The notes beneath the pieces are model-generated. The model was not told where the DNA came from, did not search any database, and saw only the letters and a program-made list of their open reading frames with translations. From Syntrophomonas sp. (GTDB lineage Bacteria > Bacillota > Syntrophomonadia > Syntrophomonadales > Syntrophomonadaceae), in contig JAQUUV010000001.1 of NCBI GenBank assembly GCA_028693695.1, positions 1 to 64,000 of the forward strand: a stretch of DNA of 64,000 bases, given 5' to 3'. Below, piece after piece: positions 10,032-18,930 of this stretch (positions within the stretch are counted from its first letter, which is position 1; every line of letters starts with the position of its first letter). The position numbers were made by a program, and so were the translations under genes.

Positions 10032-10118
10032 CAAAAATAAAGACTCCTATCCCAAAAGATAGGAGCCATTAGCACAGCTGTTTCGCATGGTATGCGAGGT
10101 GAGCTCCATCACCTGTAC
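10032..10118 (-). promoter_or_regulatory. Fluoride (crcB) riboswitch of eno
   Basis: Read on the - strand, the leader has AGGTGATGGAGCTCACCT (10114-10097), a short hairpin GCATACCATGC, an AGCTGTGCT segment, then AATGGCTCCTATC (10070-10058). This is the GGxGATGGxxxxCxCC ... TGGCTCCTA layout of the crcB/fluoride aptamer. CTCCTATC can instead pair with GATAGGAG to form a terminator, so fluoride binding would permit eno transcription. Family and logic are established knowledge; the match here was made by eye. Confidence 0.88.
10034..10067 (-). terminator. Riboswitch expression platform terminator
   Basis: On the - strand, GGCTCCTATC and GATAGGAGTC form a stem around TTTTGG, followed by TTTATTTTT. 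The 5' arm overlaps the conserved 3' end of the fluoride aptamer. Confidence 0.85.
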
Positions 10119-10959
10119 AATATATAGTTAATCTTAGCTTATGCAAAATTTTATAAAAGACTAAGGAAATTATATCACTAACATCCTCTGTTTTACATGC
10201 ATAGTTTATTTGCCTAAAATCTCTTTTACCTCAACTCCAGTCATGAATACAAAAGTTGCTTCAACCAAAATTTTATGCTGACCTTCTCAATCAGTCTTCT
10301 AAATATTTGTTCGTTGAACCGCTCAAGTAGAGACTTCCGCGTTGCAGGAACTGCCTTAATTCATCTATCCGCTATAACGATTATCTGCTAGGGACTACCT
10401 TTCGTTAAAAGGTTTATGAATCGTTAAATTTTGCATACCCTTCAAGATGGCCTATTTATAGGGATTTGGTATATCCAGTGTATGCCTCCTCTCGTTTAAA
10501 TTTTACCGGATGCCAAGAATTAGCTAAATGGATAATGACTGTCGGTATACCCGGCAGCAGTGTCAATACCTAAAATGTTATGATCAACCCAATTATCCCT
10601 TAATCTTTGCATCAAGAAACTTCTTGCGTATACTTTCTTCTATTGTTTGTGGTAATCCTGCTAATGCCATGTACTCCTCGCTGTGCTCATCTATTCTTGG
10701 TTTATGGCTACCGATAGTCGTGGTATTTTGCAGCTAGTTTTATCTATTCTTCACTATTCTCTCCTATTCCGGCTACTCCAGGGCTAAAATGCACATTATT
10801 AGCTTAATATGCTGTTTGCTTGAACTGGGCATTCCTACGTATGCAATTGCCGTAGCGCTCCAATAATCGATAAAAATTTCGTTATTATTGACTTAGAGCT
10901 TATTAAATCGATTTCACTGAAGGAAATATACTCTTTCATTGCATACTGTCAAATAGACC
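10119..10959. other. Degenerate intergenic region
   Basis: No intact gene is seen. A - strand frame at about 10600-10735 reads PRIDEHSEEYMALAGLPQTI followed by EESIRKKFLDAKIKG, with a stop just upstream. It looks like a 3' fragment of an unknown gene. Around 10793-10835 the sequence ATTATTAGCTTAAT and GCTGTTTGCTTGAACT repeats that at 4766-4800. Confidence 0.4.
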
Positions 10960-11277
10960 GAATGGTCTCAACTGGCACAAGGGCAAGAAGGATTGTATCC
11001 ATTCGTCAATTTTGGAAATATTACAACCAGAGCAGTCCAGAATGTTGTTAAGAAATATGTTATTGCATCCGGACTCAATCCGGCCGCAATATCTACCCAT
11101 AAACTTCGGCACACGGCAGCAACGCTTATGTATAAATACGGAAGAGTGGATATCCGTTCTCTTCAACAAATCCTTGGTCACGATAGTATCGCTACAACTG
11201 AAATCTATACTCATATCGATGATCATCAGTTACAATCTGCAGTCAATTCTAATCCACTTGCTATGATGTTCAATTGA
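10960..11277 (+). pseudogene. Tyrosine recombinase, C-terminal fragment
   Basis: The frame contains the catalytic C-terminal part of a phage-type integrase: STHKLRHTAATLMYKYGRVD (HxLR box) and then LQQILGHDSIATTEIYTHID with the LGH box and the nucleophilic Tyr. The N-terminal core-binding domain and first catalytic Arg are missing, and a TAG lies upstream in frame. It is a remnant of an integrated element. Confidence 0.8.
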
Positions 11278-11309
11278 TCTCCGCATATGTCGGAGAAGCA
11301 GGAGTCCCT

Positions 11310-12323
11310 TTAGTCACGTCTGTTTTTGTGAATCAATCGAAAAAGTGAGGTAGGGATCAGCCCAGAGCGCTGCTCGGGCAAATCGCTGGCATCGCTTTTG
11401 ACCAAATGCAGCAGTATGTCCTCCAGACTGTTTTCCTTGAGACCAAAGGACAGTACATTAGCGTTGTTGGCCACGGCCTCCTTCATGATTCGGGGACGCA
11501 GATCTTCGTTTTTGATCGCATTGATATCCAATTTGGCTCCACTGACTTCTACCTGGTTAACACCAGGGATGCTTCGTAAAGCTTGAACCACCAGTTGATT
11601 CGACTCAGCCATCACCATTTCTATATTTAGACTGTCACTGGCAGTGCTGCGTAGATGATCGATAGTATCCATGGCTACCAGATGGCCGTGGTCAAAGATG
11701 CCAACCATATCGCAGATGGCTTCCACTTCCGGCAGTACGTGTGAGGACATCAGTACGGTTACTTCCTTCTCCTGACGCAGCCGCAGGATTAATCCCCGCA
11801 TACTCTTCGCGCCCAGTGGGTCCAGCCCCAGAGTTGGCTCATCAAGGAAAAGGACCTGGGGTTCGGATAGCAAAGCCTGGGCCAAACCCAAACGATGCCG
11901 CATCCCCCGAGAATAGCCTCCAACCAGAACATTTTTCTTATCCGTTAGTCCAACCAATCCCAGTACATAATCAATGCGCCGGTTCTGGTCATTTACCGGG
12001 ACATCCAGCAGGCGGCACACATAGCGCAGGGTTTCCAGGGTGGTCTTGCGGGTATAAAACGCTGGGTTTTCGGCCACATAGCCTATATGGGAGCGCACTT
12101 TCATAGGTGCTTTCACTACATCGCAGCCTGAAATTACGGCTGTACCACTGTCCGGCCGGATTAAACTCACCATCATTTTAAAAGTGGTGGTCTTGCCAGC
12201 CCCATTCAATCCTAATAGGCCGAAAGAACTACCCTTATGGACCTTAAAACTTACATTGTCCACTGCTTTTAGTTGTCCATACCATTTACTTAGTCCTTGA
12301 ACATCAACTGCAAAATCGTTCAT
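11310..12323 (-). CDS. ABC-2 type exporter ATP-binding protein
   Basis: The 337-residue ATPase has Walker A GLNGAGKTT (about residues 38-46), signature YSRGMRHRLGLAQAL (about 138-152), Walker B VLFLDEPTLGLDP and the switch His in MSSHVLPEVE. After the nucleotide-binding domain, about 120 residues resemble the C-terminal regulatory domain of NosF/CcmA-like exporters. The last 30 residues (from DASDLPEQRSG) look like an added tail. The start lies 11 bp after the permease gene, so the two form one operon. The substrate is unknown. Confidence 0.88.
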   Translation of the reverse strand: MNDFAVDVQGLSKWYGQLKAVDNVSFKVHKGSSFGLLGLNGAGKTTTFKMMVSLIRPDSGTAVISGCDVVKAPMKVRSHIGYVAENPAFYTRKTTLETLRYVCRLLDVPVNDQNRRIDYVLGLVGLTDKKNVLVGGYSRGMRHRLGLAQALLSEPQVLFLDEPTLGLDPLGAKSMRGLILRLRQEKEVTVLMSSHVLPEVEAICDMVGIFDHGHLVAMDTIDHLRSTASDSLNIEMVMAESNQLVVQALRSIPGVNQVEVSGAKLDINAIKNEDLRPRIMKEAVANNANVLSFGLKENSLEDILLHLVKSDASDLPEQRSGLIPTSLFRLIHKNRRD

Positions 12324-12334
12324 CTTGCTTCCTC

Positions 12335-13123
12335 CTAATTCTTAAAGGCTACGTTTTGCCGCTCAAAAATGAAACTGGCAACGAAGAGCACCACAACTGT
12401 CATGATGAGCAGGGAAACACAAGTTAGCCTAGCGTCACCAGGGAGGTTAAGAGCGGATTTTTGAAACATGGAGAAAACGCTGAGAAAAAATTTCACTACG
12501 ATGGGCAGCTCCGCAAAACTGTCGATATGCAAGCGCAAGCCCACCTGTCTGAGGAATTCTCCCCCAAGGGGGTGGGCGGGAAACATAAAAACCAAGGCGC
12601 AGATAGCCGTGGTAGCGGTCGTCGGTGCAAACATGGATATCAGGGTGGTAATAGCCAGGAACAGCAAAGACACACAGGTGACAATAGCCACAAGTGTCAT
12701 CCATTGACTGAAGGGGGGCATGGGAAGCTGCCAGCGATACTGTGAGATGCCAGAAACCTGTGCCCAGAAATAGGCGGCAATGAGTTCAGCCACCAACAGC
12801 GGCACGACCATCAGTACATAAGCAAAAAATTTGCCCAATAACAAGGAACGCCGTGGTAGTGGTTTGGATAGGACCAGTTCCAGGGTGCCCTTCTCCTTTT
12901 CACCAACCACGGCATCCATAGCCGTTAAAATACCGATGAAGGGGCAAAGAATAGCAAACAATTCAAAGAAAGGGTCCAGAACGCTCGCGGAATTAGCGGT
13001 GGGACCCACCTCTGTATAGAGTGCCATTAATATTGCGCCAAATATGAACATAAGTAAAAATGCCGTCTTATAGTTGCGCACGTTCTCCTGTAATTCGTGC
13101 TGCATTACAGCTAGGGTCTTCAC
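12335..13123 (-). CDS. ABC-2 type permease (NosY-like)
   Basis: The 262-residue protein has six hydrophobic segments and the ABC-2 hallmark VVGEKEKGTLELVLSKPLPR (about residues 70-89) just before the second helix group, as in NosY-type permeases. It is the first gene of the pair with the ATPase downstream. Together they should form a simple exporter complex in the cytoplasmic membrane. No accessory gene hints at cargo. Confidence 0.88.
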   Translation of the reverse strand: MKTLAVMQHELQENVRNYKTAFLLMFIFGAILMALYTEVGPTANSASVLDPFFELFAILCPFIGILTAMDAVVGEKEKGTLELVLSKPLPRRSLLLGKFFAYVLMVVPLLVAELIAAYFWAQVSGISQYRWQLPMPPFSQWMTLVAIVTCVSLLFLAITTLISMFAPTTATTAICALVFMFPAHPLGGEFLRQVGLRLHIDSFAELPIVVKFFLSVFSMFQKSALNLPGDARLTCVSLLIMTVVVLFVASFIFERQNVAFKN

Positions 13124-13287
13124 TGCCTATCGTCTCCGTTTCCGATCATATTTTGTATATAGTGAATTCAAACCTATTCAATCCTAGCATTATTGCCAAA
13201 TGATGTCCAGATAAGGCATCTTTCTTGTAGAATTTGCTTTTCAAAAATTCTGGGCAAAAAATAAAGAGGCCTAAACCCTCTAAATTC

Positions 13288-13640
13288 TACGACGGGCAGT
13301 GTCAGAATAAAGGGCAAAGACCTTTCCGTAATGAAGGACCGGAAGCAAGCCTGCTGCACAGGAGAGAAATAGGCTTCATTTTTCAATTCTATAATCTGAT
13401 TCCTAATTTGACCGCGGAAGAAAACATTATGCTGCCGGTTTTGCTGGACGGAAAGAAACTAAAAGACTATCGGTATAAGCTCGATGAAATCCTGGAGGAC
13501 GTGAGCCTTACCGACCGCAGGAACCATACCCCGCGGGAACTGTCCGGAGGTCAGCAGCAAAGAGTAGCCATTGCACGGGCCCTGATAAACGAGCCGGACC
13601 TTATCCTGGCAGATGAACCGATAGGCAATTTGGATACCAT
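13288..13640 (+). pseudogene. MacB/LolD-type ABC ATPase, middle fragment
   Basis: The frame reads RREIGFIFQFYNLIPNLTAE (Q loop), then [19 protein letters not shown] (signature) and [13 protein letters not shown] (Walker B). Walker A at the 5' side and the C-terminal part are both missing. At 13640 it meets, head to head, the N-terminal piece of a similar gene on the other strand. It is a broken antimicrobial-peptide-type exporter gene. Confidence 0.8.
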
Positions 13641-13743
13641 AACCGGTTTCGATCTCCAGATTGATGTTTTCCAGTGCCTTTACCTCTACTAAACCCAGTG
13701 TAAATGTCTTACCCAGGCCTATCGCTTCCACCAGTGCCGCCAT
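13640..13743 (-). pseudogene. ABC ATPase, N-terminal fragment
   Basis: The piece begins MAALVEAIGLGKTFTLGLVE followed by [14 protein letters not shown], the first beta strands of a MacB-type ATPase, and ends before Walker A. It lies downstream of an FtsX-type fragment on the same strand. It abuts the oppositely oriented central fragment at 13640, which points to an inversion or nested deletion. Confidence 0.7.
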
Positions 13744-13786
13744 CGTGGGTCCCTCCTCCGCTCGATCCGGTCAGGCTATTCGTATT

Positions 13787-14113
13787 TTATCGATTCAATA
13801 AGGTTGAGCCGGGATGAGATTTAAGGGCTGGGCTTATTGAAACTACCATCGTAATGACTATGCTGGCCAATAGCGAAATCACCAGCAGGCTCGGCGCATA
13901 GCTGATAGGAATTGGCATGTCCAGGGCTTTCATTATGTAGGGAAAAACAGAAACCATTAAAACTCCGATCCCAACGTCGACGATTCCGCCAATTAATCCG
14001 CCGGTCATAGCTTCTATGAAAATCATTTTAATAATCTGCCGCTTACTCATACCCAGCGAACGCATTACTGCCAGCACCCGTTTACGCTCGATAAAACCAT
14101 TAAAATCCCTCAC
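13787..14113 (-). pseudogene. FtsX-like permease, C-terminal fragment
   Basis: The 108 residues match the C-terminal FtsX domain of MacB-type permeases: ERKRVLAVMRSLGMSKRQII, an acidic helix (MIFIEAMTGGLIGG), then two membrane helices ending in a short cytoplasmic tail. The rest of the permease is lost. The break at 14113 lies at the edge of a 100-bp repeat (14101-14200), so an inserted element probably cut the gene. Confidence 0.75.
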
Positions 14114-14200
14114 CTTTTAATAGTAAAGATGAGGGATTCATGGCAGATTGCTCTTAGGATATATTTTTCTCTATCTTAAGTCATGACTTTTTTGGGGACA
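14101..14200. repeat. 100-bp direct repeat, left copy
   Basis: About 90 percent identical to 18931-19030. It contains a hairpin (AATCCCTC ... GAGGGATT) and ends in AAGTCATGACTTTTTTGGGGACA. The outer end, TGTCCCCAAAAAAGTCATGA on the - strand, looks like an IS terminus. Confidence 0.75.
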
Positions 14201-14255
14201 GAAGAACTTCCTTTTCCTTCCTTCATAAAGATACGGATCATTCATAAAGCAACCC

Positions 14256-14483
14256 TTAACTCTGCTTATGCTTTGCAATAAGCAGAGCTTTCATTTCTGC
14301 ACCCGAAATTTCTCCCCGCACCCACCGGGCCGAGAGCTTTTTTGCTTGGGTCGAGACAGGGACACCTTCTATTTTATTCACAGCGTTTGCAAGCTTCACT
14401 GCCGCTAAACGCCGAACATGCGCACTTAATCGATGGCATATACACGGAACACGCATGTTTGCGTTAATTTTACCTTTACACAT
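14256..14483 (-). CDS. VbhA-type antitoxin domain protein, orphan
   Basis: Residues 30-70 read NAVNKIEGVPVSTQAKKLSA then RWVRGEISGAEMKALLIAKH, close to the antitoxin VbhA domain that normally inhibits a Fic toxin. No Fic gene is nearby, so it is an orphan or remnant. The N-terminal 20 residues (Cys- and His-rich) do not look like the family, and the true start is uncertain. Confidence 0.55.
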   Translation of the reverse strand: MCKGKINANMRVPCICHRLSAHVRRLAAVKLANAVNKIEGVPVSTQAKKLSARWVRGEISGAEMKALLIAKHKQS

Positions 14484-14623
14484 TAATTAATGCAATAATG
14501 TTCATCGCATTTTTGTTCATCACATTTTCTATGCAGAAGCCATTGATATTTTCGCTCAGTTTGCATAGACTATTGATGTAAGGAAAGTAAGGAGTGCCTT
14601 GCTTGTGAAAGGAGTGATAACAC

Positions 14624-14881
14624 ATGGAGCTTGCAAAGATAACCTCGAAGGGACAGATCACCATTCCGGTTAATATCCGCCGAAAGCTGGGCGTCAAGGA
14701 GGGTGACAAGGTTTTGTTCGTTGAAGAGGCCGGGAAGATATATATCCTAAATTCTTCAATGGAGGCCCTTAAAGAAGCACAAGCCGCATTCGCCGGAGAA
14801 GCGGAACGCGTCGGACTGAAGGATGAGGATGATGTAGCCGCCATGATGAAGGAGTTTCGGCGGGAAAGAACGGTAAAGTAA
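14624..14881 (+). CDS. AbrB/MazE-type antitoxin
   Basis: The 85-residue protein begins with a SpoVT/AbrB swapped-hairpin domain (ITSKGQITIPVNIRRKLGVK then EGDKVLFVEEAGKIYI, residues 5-43) followed by a helical tail that should wrap the partner toxin. A GAAAGGAGTG site precedes ATG 14624. The stop codon directly abuts the start of the PIN gene, so translation is likely coupled. Such antitoxins usually repress their own promoter. Confidence 0.88.
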   Translation: MELAKITSKGQITIPVNIRRKLGVKEGDKVLFVEEAGKIYILNSSMEALKEAQAAFAGEAERVGLKDEDDVAAMMKEFRRERTVK

Positions 14882-15280
14882 ATGAGGGTCATGCTGGATA
14901 CCAATGTGCTTATCTCCCTGCTTTTATTTCCAAATCCGCGCATGAACGCCATGATTGAGCTTATCTTCACTGAGCACGAGCTTGTGCTGTCCTCCTTTGT
15001 CGTCCGTGAACTGAAAGACGTTGTGCAGCGCAAATTCCCGACAAAGGTGAAGGACGTGGATAGGCTCCTTATGAAAATGAGTTACGACCTCGTTTACACG
15101 CCGGAGGAAATGGACGAAACGATGTTCAGCATCCGTGACGCGAAGGATTACCCTGTCCTCTATACGGCAATCATTGAGGATGTGGACGTTCTCATAACTG
15201 GCGACAAAGATTTTACCGACATTGAGATCGAAAAACCAGAGATAATGACCCCCGCCGACTTCATGGAAAAGTACCTCTGA
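14882..15280 (+). CDS. PIN-domain toxin (COG1569-like)
   Basis: The 132-residue protein starts MRVMLDTNVLISLLLFPNPR, the first acidic cluster of a PIN ribonuclease. A conserved Glu lies in FVVRELKDVV, and the pair RDAKDYPVLYTAI ... DVLITGDKDF completes the metal site. It is predicted to cleave RNA and to be neutralised by the AbrB-type protein encoded upstream with zero spacing. Length and order are typical for the family. Confidence 0.88.
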   Translation: MRVMLDTNVLISLLLFPNPRMNAMIELIFTEHELVLSSFVVRELKDVVQRKFPTKVKDVDRLLMKMSYDLVYTPEEMDETMFSIRDAKDYPVLYTAIIEDVDVLITGDKDFTDIEIEKPEIMTPADFMEKYL

Positions 15281-15374
15281 TTGAGAACATCATACTGCAA
15301 ATCCTTAGGGGGACAATAGTTGCCATTCCAGAAGTTTGCCTCCGGCTTCCTTCAGATTATCTGAGTTCTCAGAT

Positions 15375-15413
15375 AATCTGAATTATCCGAGGGAAAATAT
15401 TATCCGAGGAATT
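15375..15413. repeat. RIT left terminal inverted repeat
   Basis: Perfect inverted match to 18789-18827. It contains two tandem ATTATCCGAGG-type subrepeats. An inverted subcopy lies at 15447-15471. Confidence 0.9.
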
Positions 15414-15472
15414 GAAGAAGTGCGCTGGTATGCAAGTATAACAGACAAATTTCCTCGGATAATTTTTCCCTG

Positions 15473-16483
15473 TTAAATCTTCTTTAAAAACTCTAATCCT
15501 ATGTCCTCATAATCAAGAGCTGCCTTAACAGGCAGAATATTGGCTAAGCTGTGTTCCGCCAAATACTTATCCTTTAATGCATCGCTTACGGTTGCGTAAA
15601 TCAACGTCGTTTCCAAAGAAACGTGTCCAAGGAAGTTTTTGATTACTGGTAAAGGCACGCCAGCCTCCAGCATATGAACCGCTATGGAATGACGGAATGT
15701 ATGGGGAGTATATTTTTTTTCCCTAAATAATGCCGAATGTTTTCTTTTTGCTTCCCTTACATATTTCTTTACGATTTCCTCAACGCAGGAAATTGTCATA
15801 TGTTCATGAGTTTGGCTTGAAAAAACATGGCTTTCCACCACTTTCTTTTCGTGTTCCAGATATGTTTTGAGCAGGACTGCACAATCATCAGGAATTGTAA
15901 TAATCCGACCTTTTTTCCCTTTACCAATAAGCTTGATTGAAGTTTTCTCTCCAAAACGGATGTCACACACCTTTAAATCGCATAATTCCTGTGCTCGGGC
16001 ACCGCTTGCATAGAGCACGCTTAACAGCACAAGATCCCTGTAGCCAACTCTTCCGATCCCGGAAGGAAGGTGCAGCATAATGAAAATTTCCTCTTTGGTA
16101 AAGTATACAGGCATTTTTTTGCTTTCCTTCTTTTTGGGGATGGAAGAAAGCGCCCCATGGAACCCGGCTGCTTCAACCGGCTCCTTTCTGACTGCATACT
16201 TGGAGAATGAGGATATGCAACTCAGTCTCTGGTTGCGGGTGCTTATGCTACAGAATCTGCATTTTTCCAGCCACGACAGTAACTGCTCCGGCACATCTTT
16301 TTCCAGCGTATGGAATGTTACCTTTTCTGGAAGAATCCCTTTTTCTTCCTTTAAAAAGCTGAACAGGAGCTGGAATGAGTATTTATATGAACGGATGGAG
16401 TTACTGCTCAGCCCTTTGGTAACAGGCAGGTATTCCGTAAAGTATGCTGAAAGCACATCAAGAAAAGCGCTGTTTTTTCTCAT
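15473..16483 (-). CDS. RIT tyrosine recombinase, third gene
   Basis: The 336-residue recombinase has an N-terminal SAM-like DNA-binding domain (residues 10-110). The catalytic domain shows YASGARAQELCDLK (Arg I), GKGKKGRIITIP (Lys), HTFRHSIAVHMLEAG (HxxR), FLGHVSLETTLIYATVS (H and nucleophile Tyr). Its ATG overlaps the TGA of the gene before it, so the three are translated as a unit. The C-terminus reaches the terminal repeats of the element. In RIT elements each of the three proteins is a distinct subfamily, and which one does what is not known. Confidence 0.9.
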   Translation of the reverse strand: MRKNSAFLDVLSAYFTEYLPVTKGLSSNSIRSYKYSFQLLFSFLKEEKGILPEKVTFHTLEKDVPEQLLSWLEKCRFCSISTRNQRLSCISSFSKYAVRKEPVEAAGFHGALSSIPKKKESKKMPVYFTKEEIFIMLHLPSGIGRVGYRDLVLLSVLYASGARAQELCDLKVCDIRFGEKTSIKLIGKGKKGRIITIPDDCAVLLKTYLEHEKKVVESHVFSSQTHEHMTISCVEEIVKKYVREAKRKHSALFREKKYTPHTFRHSIAVHMLEAGVPLPVIKNFLGHVSLETTLIYATVSDALKDKYLAEHSLANILPVKAALDYEDIGLEFLKKI

Positions 16484-17442
16484 GCCTTCACCTCAGGGAA
16501 CACCCCTCTTGTATATTCTGAGATTCTTTCCTGCGCCTCTGGATACAGTTCATAAGAAAACCTCAGATAACGGTCTGTTTTCATGATGTTTTCATGACCG
16601 AGATAGGTGGATAGAAAAGGAACTGTGCCGTCAAATGAATCACCTGAGCTCTGAAAAGAACGGAATACAAATGTATGGCGAAGACAATGGGGACAAATGC
16701 CCCTTTCTCCCGGATAACAGCGTTCCTGCTTTATGCCGCTTAATTCCAACGCTACAGCAAACCACCGTTCCACCCAGCTGTTGCTGTAGGGCTTTCCATC
16801 CGTTCCGGCAAAAAGATGAGCCTCCGCTTCCTGCAGGAGTCCTCTCCTGATGCAGTATTTCATCAGCAAGTCAGCAGTGCTTTGTTTCATTGGCACAAGA
16901 CGCTGCCGGTTGCGTTTGGCTTTACGGATAGTCAGGCAGCCCCTATCAAAATCTATATCCCCGGATTTCAACGAAAGCGCTTCCGAAAGACGCAGCCCGC
17001 AGGCATAGAGGAGCCTTATGATCATCGGGAAAGCTATCGGCATATCGGAACCGGAAACTTTTAAAGTGCATGAAAGATTGTCTGCTTCATGTATCATGTC
17101 CCTCCACTCTGATTCGTCGAATATGTAAGGCGTATATGCGCTTGCTGTTTTCCGAGGAGTTTCCGGGATATCGCAATGGATTCCTTCTGCTGAAAGATAT
17201 CTCATGAACCCCCGCAATACAATATATTTTTTCTTTCTTGTTGCCTGAGAACCGGTCAGCTGGCTGTCCCATGCAAAAATGACCTGCGGCGAAAGTGCTT
17301 CTTCAGCAGAACTGTCTTTCGGAATGAACCGTTCCAGCTCCCTGAACAGGCTTTCAACATGTGGCGTATATCTTCCTGATTTGTCCAGCAGGTTGAGATA
17401 TGCACACATTTCCTTCCCTAATACATTGGAATACAACCTCAT
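16480..17442 (-). CDS. RIT tyrosine recombinase, second gene
   Basis: This 320-residue protein is the middle member of the trio. The catalytic residues lie in YACGLRLSEALSLKSGDIDF (Arg I), KAKRNRQRLVPM (Lys), HCLRHTFVFRSFQ (HxLR) and YLGHENIMKTDRYLRF (H, Tyr). A Cys/His pair (CYPGERGICPHCLRH) just before the HxLR box looks like a small zinc-binding insert, which is unusual for phage integrases. It overlaps both neighbours by 4 bp. Confidence 0.9.
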   Translation of the reverse strand: MRLYSNVLGKEMCAYLNLLDKSGRYTPHVESLFRELERFIPKDSSAEEALSPQVIFAWDSQLTGSQATRKKKYIVLRGFMRYLSAEGIHCDIPETPRKTASAYTPYIFDESEWRDMIHEADNLSCTLKVSGSDMPIAFPMIIRLLYACGLRLSEALSLKSGDIDFDRGCLTIRKAKRNRQRLVPMKQSTADLLMKYCIRRGLLQEAEAHLFAGTDGKPYSNSWVERWFAVALELSGIKQERCYPGERGICPHCLRHTFVFRSFQSSGDSFDGTVPFLSTYLGHENIMKTDRYLRFSYELYPEAQERISEYTRGVFPEVKA

Positions 17443-18671
17443 TTCCAGGCACCTCCTTCCAGATAAGAAGTAAAACGCCCGGTTGCCTCAGGGCATTCCA
17501 GTGCACATTTGCGGAGCTTTTCTATGTCAATGGATGCATATCTCTTTGTTGCATTCGGATCTGTATGCCCCAGCACTCTCTGTACTACCGCATATGGGAC
17601 ATCGTCAGCAATCAGTCCGCTTGCCATGCTTGAGCGGATTGCATGAGGCCCTCTTTTTCTACCGTCAGTATGAATTGTCTGTTTTAATTTTGAGTCCGCA
17701 ATGCTCCAAAGAGCGCTTCTGGTCAAAGCACCATAGGGAGCAGAGTGTTTTTGAAAAAGAGGAGAGTGCGGGGAATCTGGTTTTGCTGCTGCCAGGTAAG
17801 ACAGCAGCGCCTCTCTGACTGTTGGAAGCAGGTCAGCATGATATTCATTTCCTGTTTTGGACTGCACGAAAGAAAAATGGCTTCGCTGAAAATCTACGTT
17901 TGCCACTTTTAAGTTAATTAAGTCAGTTGCACGGATTCCATATGCTGTAAGCATCAGCATGATGGCGTAATCCCTTTTGCCGGACGTGTTGACGCAATCA
18001 ATGCTGTTCAGCATCTGCAGAAGTTCTTCTTTTTTGTATATGACAGGCAGCTTGATTTCTGCACGAAAGGAGGGAACAGCCTTGGATAAATCTGTTCTTG
18101 TTTTTCCGCTATGGTGCAGATATCTTAGAAAGCAGGGGGTTTTTTCACAAAACCCCTCTGGAGATCCTGCCGAAAGAAACGCTGCACCTACATGCGCCAT
18201 CGTTATCTCCTCCGTATGGTCAATCCCCTGCTCCTCCATTGACCGCAAAAACTGTATGGCAAAAATGCGCCTGACTTTTATCGTGGCCGGTTTTAATCCT
18301 CTATCCTCCATTGATGCCAGATAACCTTCCAACACCCCTCGAAAAACCTCTGGGGGCTCAGAACTGTTCTTTGGACAGGAGTAAGCGTATGGTGTTCCAG
18401 ACAAGTAATCATTAAATCTTCTTACGGCTGTCCGTACATGCCTTTTGTAGCTTTCCGATAAGGAAAGCTCTGGAAGAACAGTGGCTAGGAAGGCTTCTGA
18501 TGCATCTTTCGTGTATCCAGAATTCTCGCCAGATTTCATGAATAGCCATGCTTTTCTTAGGAAAGATCGGTAGCCTTTAAGTGTGGTTTCTGAATATCCC
18601 TTCTCTTTGAAAGCTGCAAGGGCTTCTGTCATTTTGCATTCAAGCTGCTGTTCAGGGATAAAAAAATTCAT
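17439..18671 (-). CDS. RIT tyrosine recombinase, first gene
   Basis: About 410 residues. I chose ATG 18671 because GAGGAG lies 9 nt upstream; the frame is open further up without a better site. Catalytic motifs are AYGIRATDLINLK (Arg I), KTGNEYHADLLP (Lys), HAIRSSMASGLI (HxxR) and RVLGHTDPNATKRYASID (H, Tyr). The long N-terminal region suggests two helical DNA-binding subdomains. It leads the operon directly inside the right inverted repeat. Confidence 0.9.
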   Translation of the reverse strand: MNFFIPEQQLECKMTEALAAFKEKGYSETTLKGYRSFLRKAWLFMKSGENSGYTKDASEAFLATVLPELSLSESYKRHVRTAVRRFNDYLSGTPYAYSCPKNSSEPPEVFRGVLEGYLASMEDRGLKPATIKVRRIFAIQFLRSMEEQGIDHTEEITMAHVGAAFLSAGSPEGFCEKTPCFLRYLHHSGKTRTDLSKAVPSFRAEIKLPVIYKKEELLQMLNSIDCVNTSGKRDYAIMLMLTAYGIRATDLINLKVANVDFQRSHFSFVQSKTGNEYHADLLPTVREALLSYLAAAKPDSPHSPLFQKHSAPYGALTRSALWSIADSKLKQTIHTDGRKRGPHAIRSSMASGLIADDVPYAVVQRVLGHTDPNATKRYASIDIEKLRKCALECPEATGRFTSYLEGGAWK

Positions 18672-18788
18672 AAAAATCATCTCCTCGTACAATGTCGGCA
18701 TTGAAAATGCTGCACCATACATTATACTTGGCACAAAAACTTATCCTAGAAACTTTGCAAAACATCAGATGGAAGGAGGATTCCCTGA

Positions 18789-18827
18789 AATTCCTCGGAT
18801 AATATTTTCCCTCGGATAATTCAGATT
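18789..18827. repeat. RIT right terminal inverted repeat
   Basis: Perfect inverted partner of 15375-15413. It lies 118 bp upstream of the first recombinase start, so the operon promoter is probably between them. Confidence 0.9.
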
Positions 18828-18930
18828 CCACCTCGCGATGGACATCCTTGCCCTTGGCTATGTGCTTGGCACTATCAACCCGCACTCGGGACTTTCACCC
18901 GTTAGACTGCGCCCATGCCGGGCGCACAAG

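Larger units (their letters stand above)
15375..18827 (-). mobile_element. Recombinase-in-trio (RIT) element, complete
   Basis: Three tyrosine recombinase genes on one strand overlap by ATGA at each junction. They lie between perfect 39-bp inverted repeats (15375-15413 and 18789-18827; core CTGAATTATCCGAGGGAAAA). A further imperfect copy of the inner repeat lies at 15447-15471, next to the last stop codon. All three proteins keep their catalytic residues. The layout fits the RIT class, whose mechanism is poorly known. Confidence 0.88.

Noticed and set aside
10528..10737. 69-codon + strand frame
   Set aside because: It is antisense to a better fragment (PRIDEHSEEYMALAG) and has no start signal.
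16080..17064. Several + strand frames inside the RIT recombinases
   Set aside because: They are shadows of the recombinase genes on the other strand.
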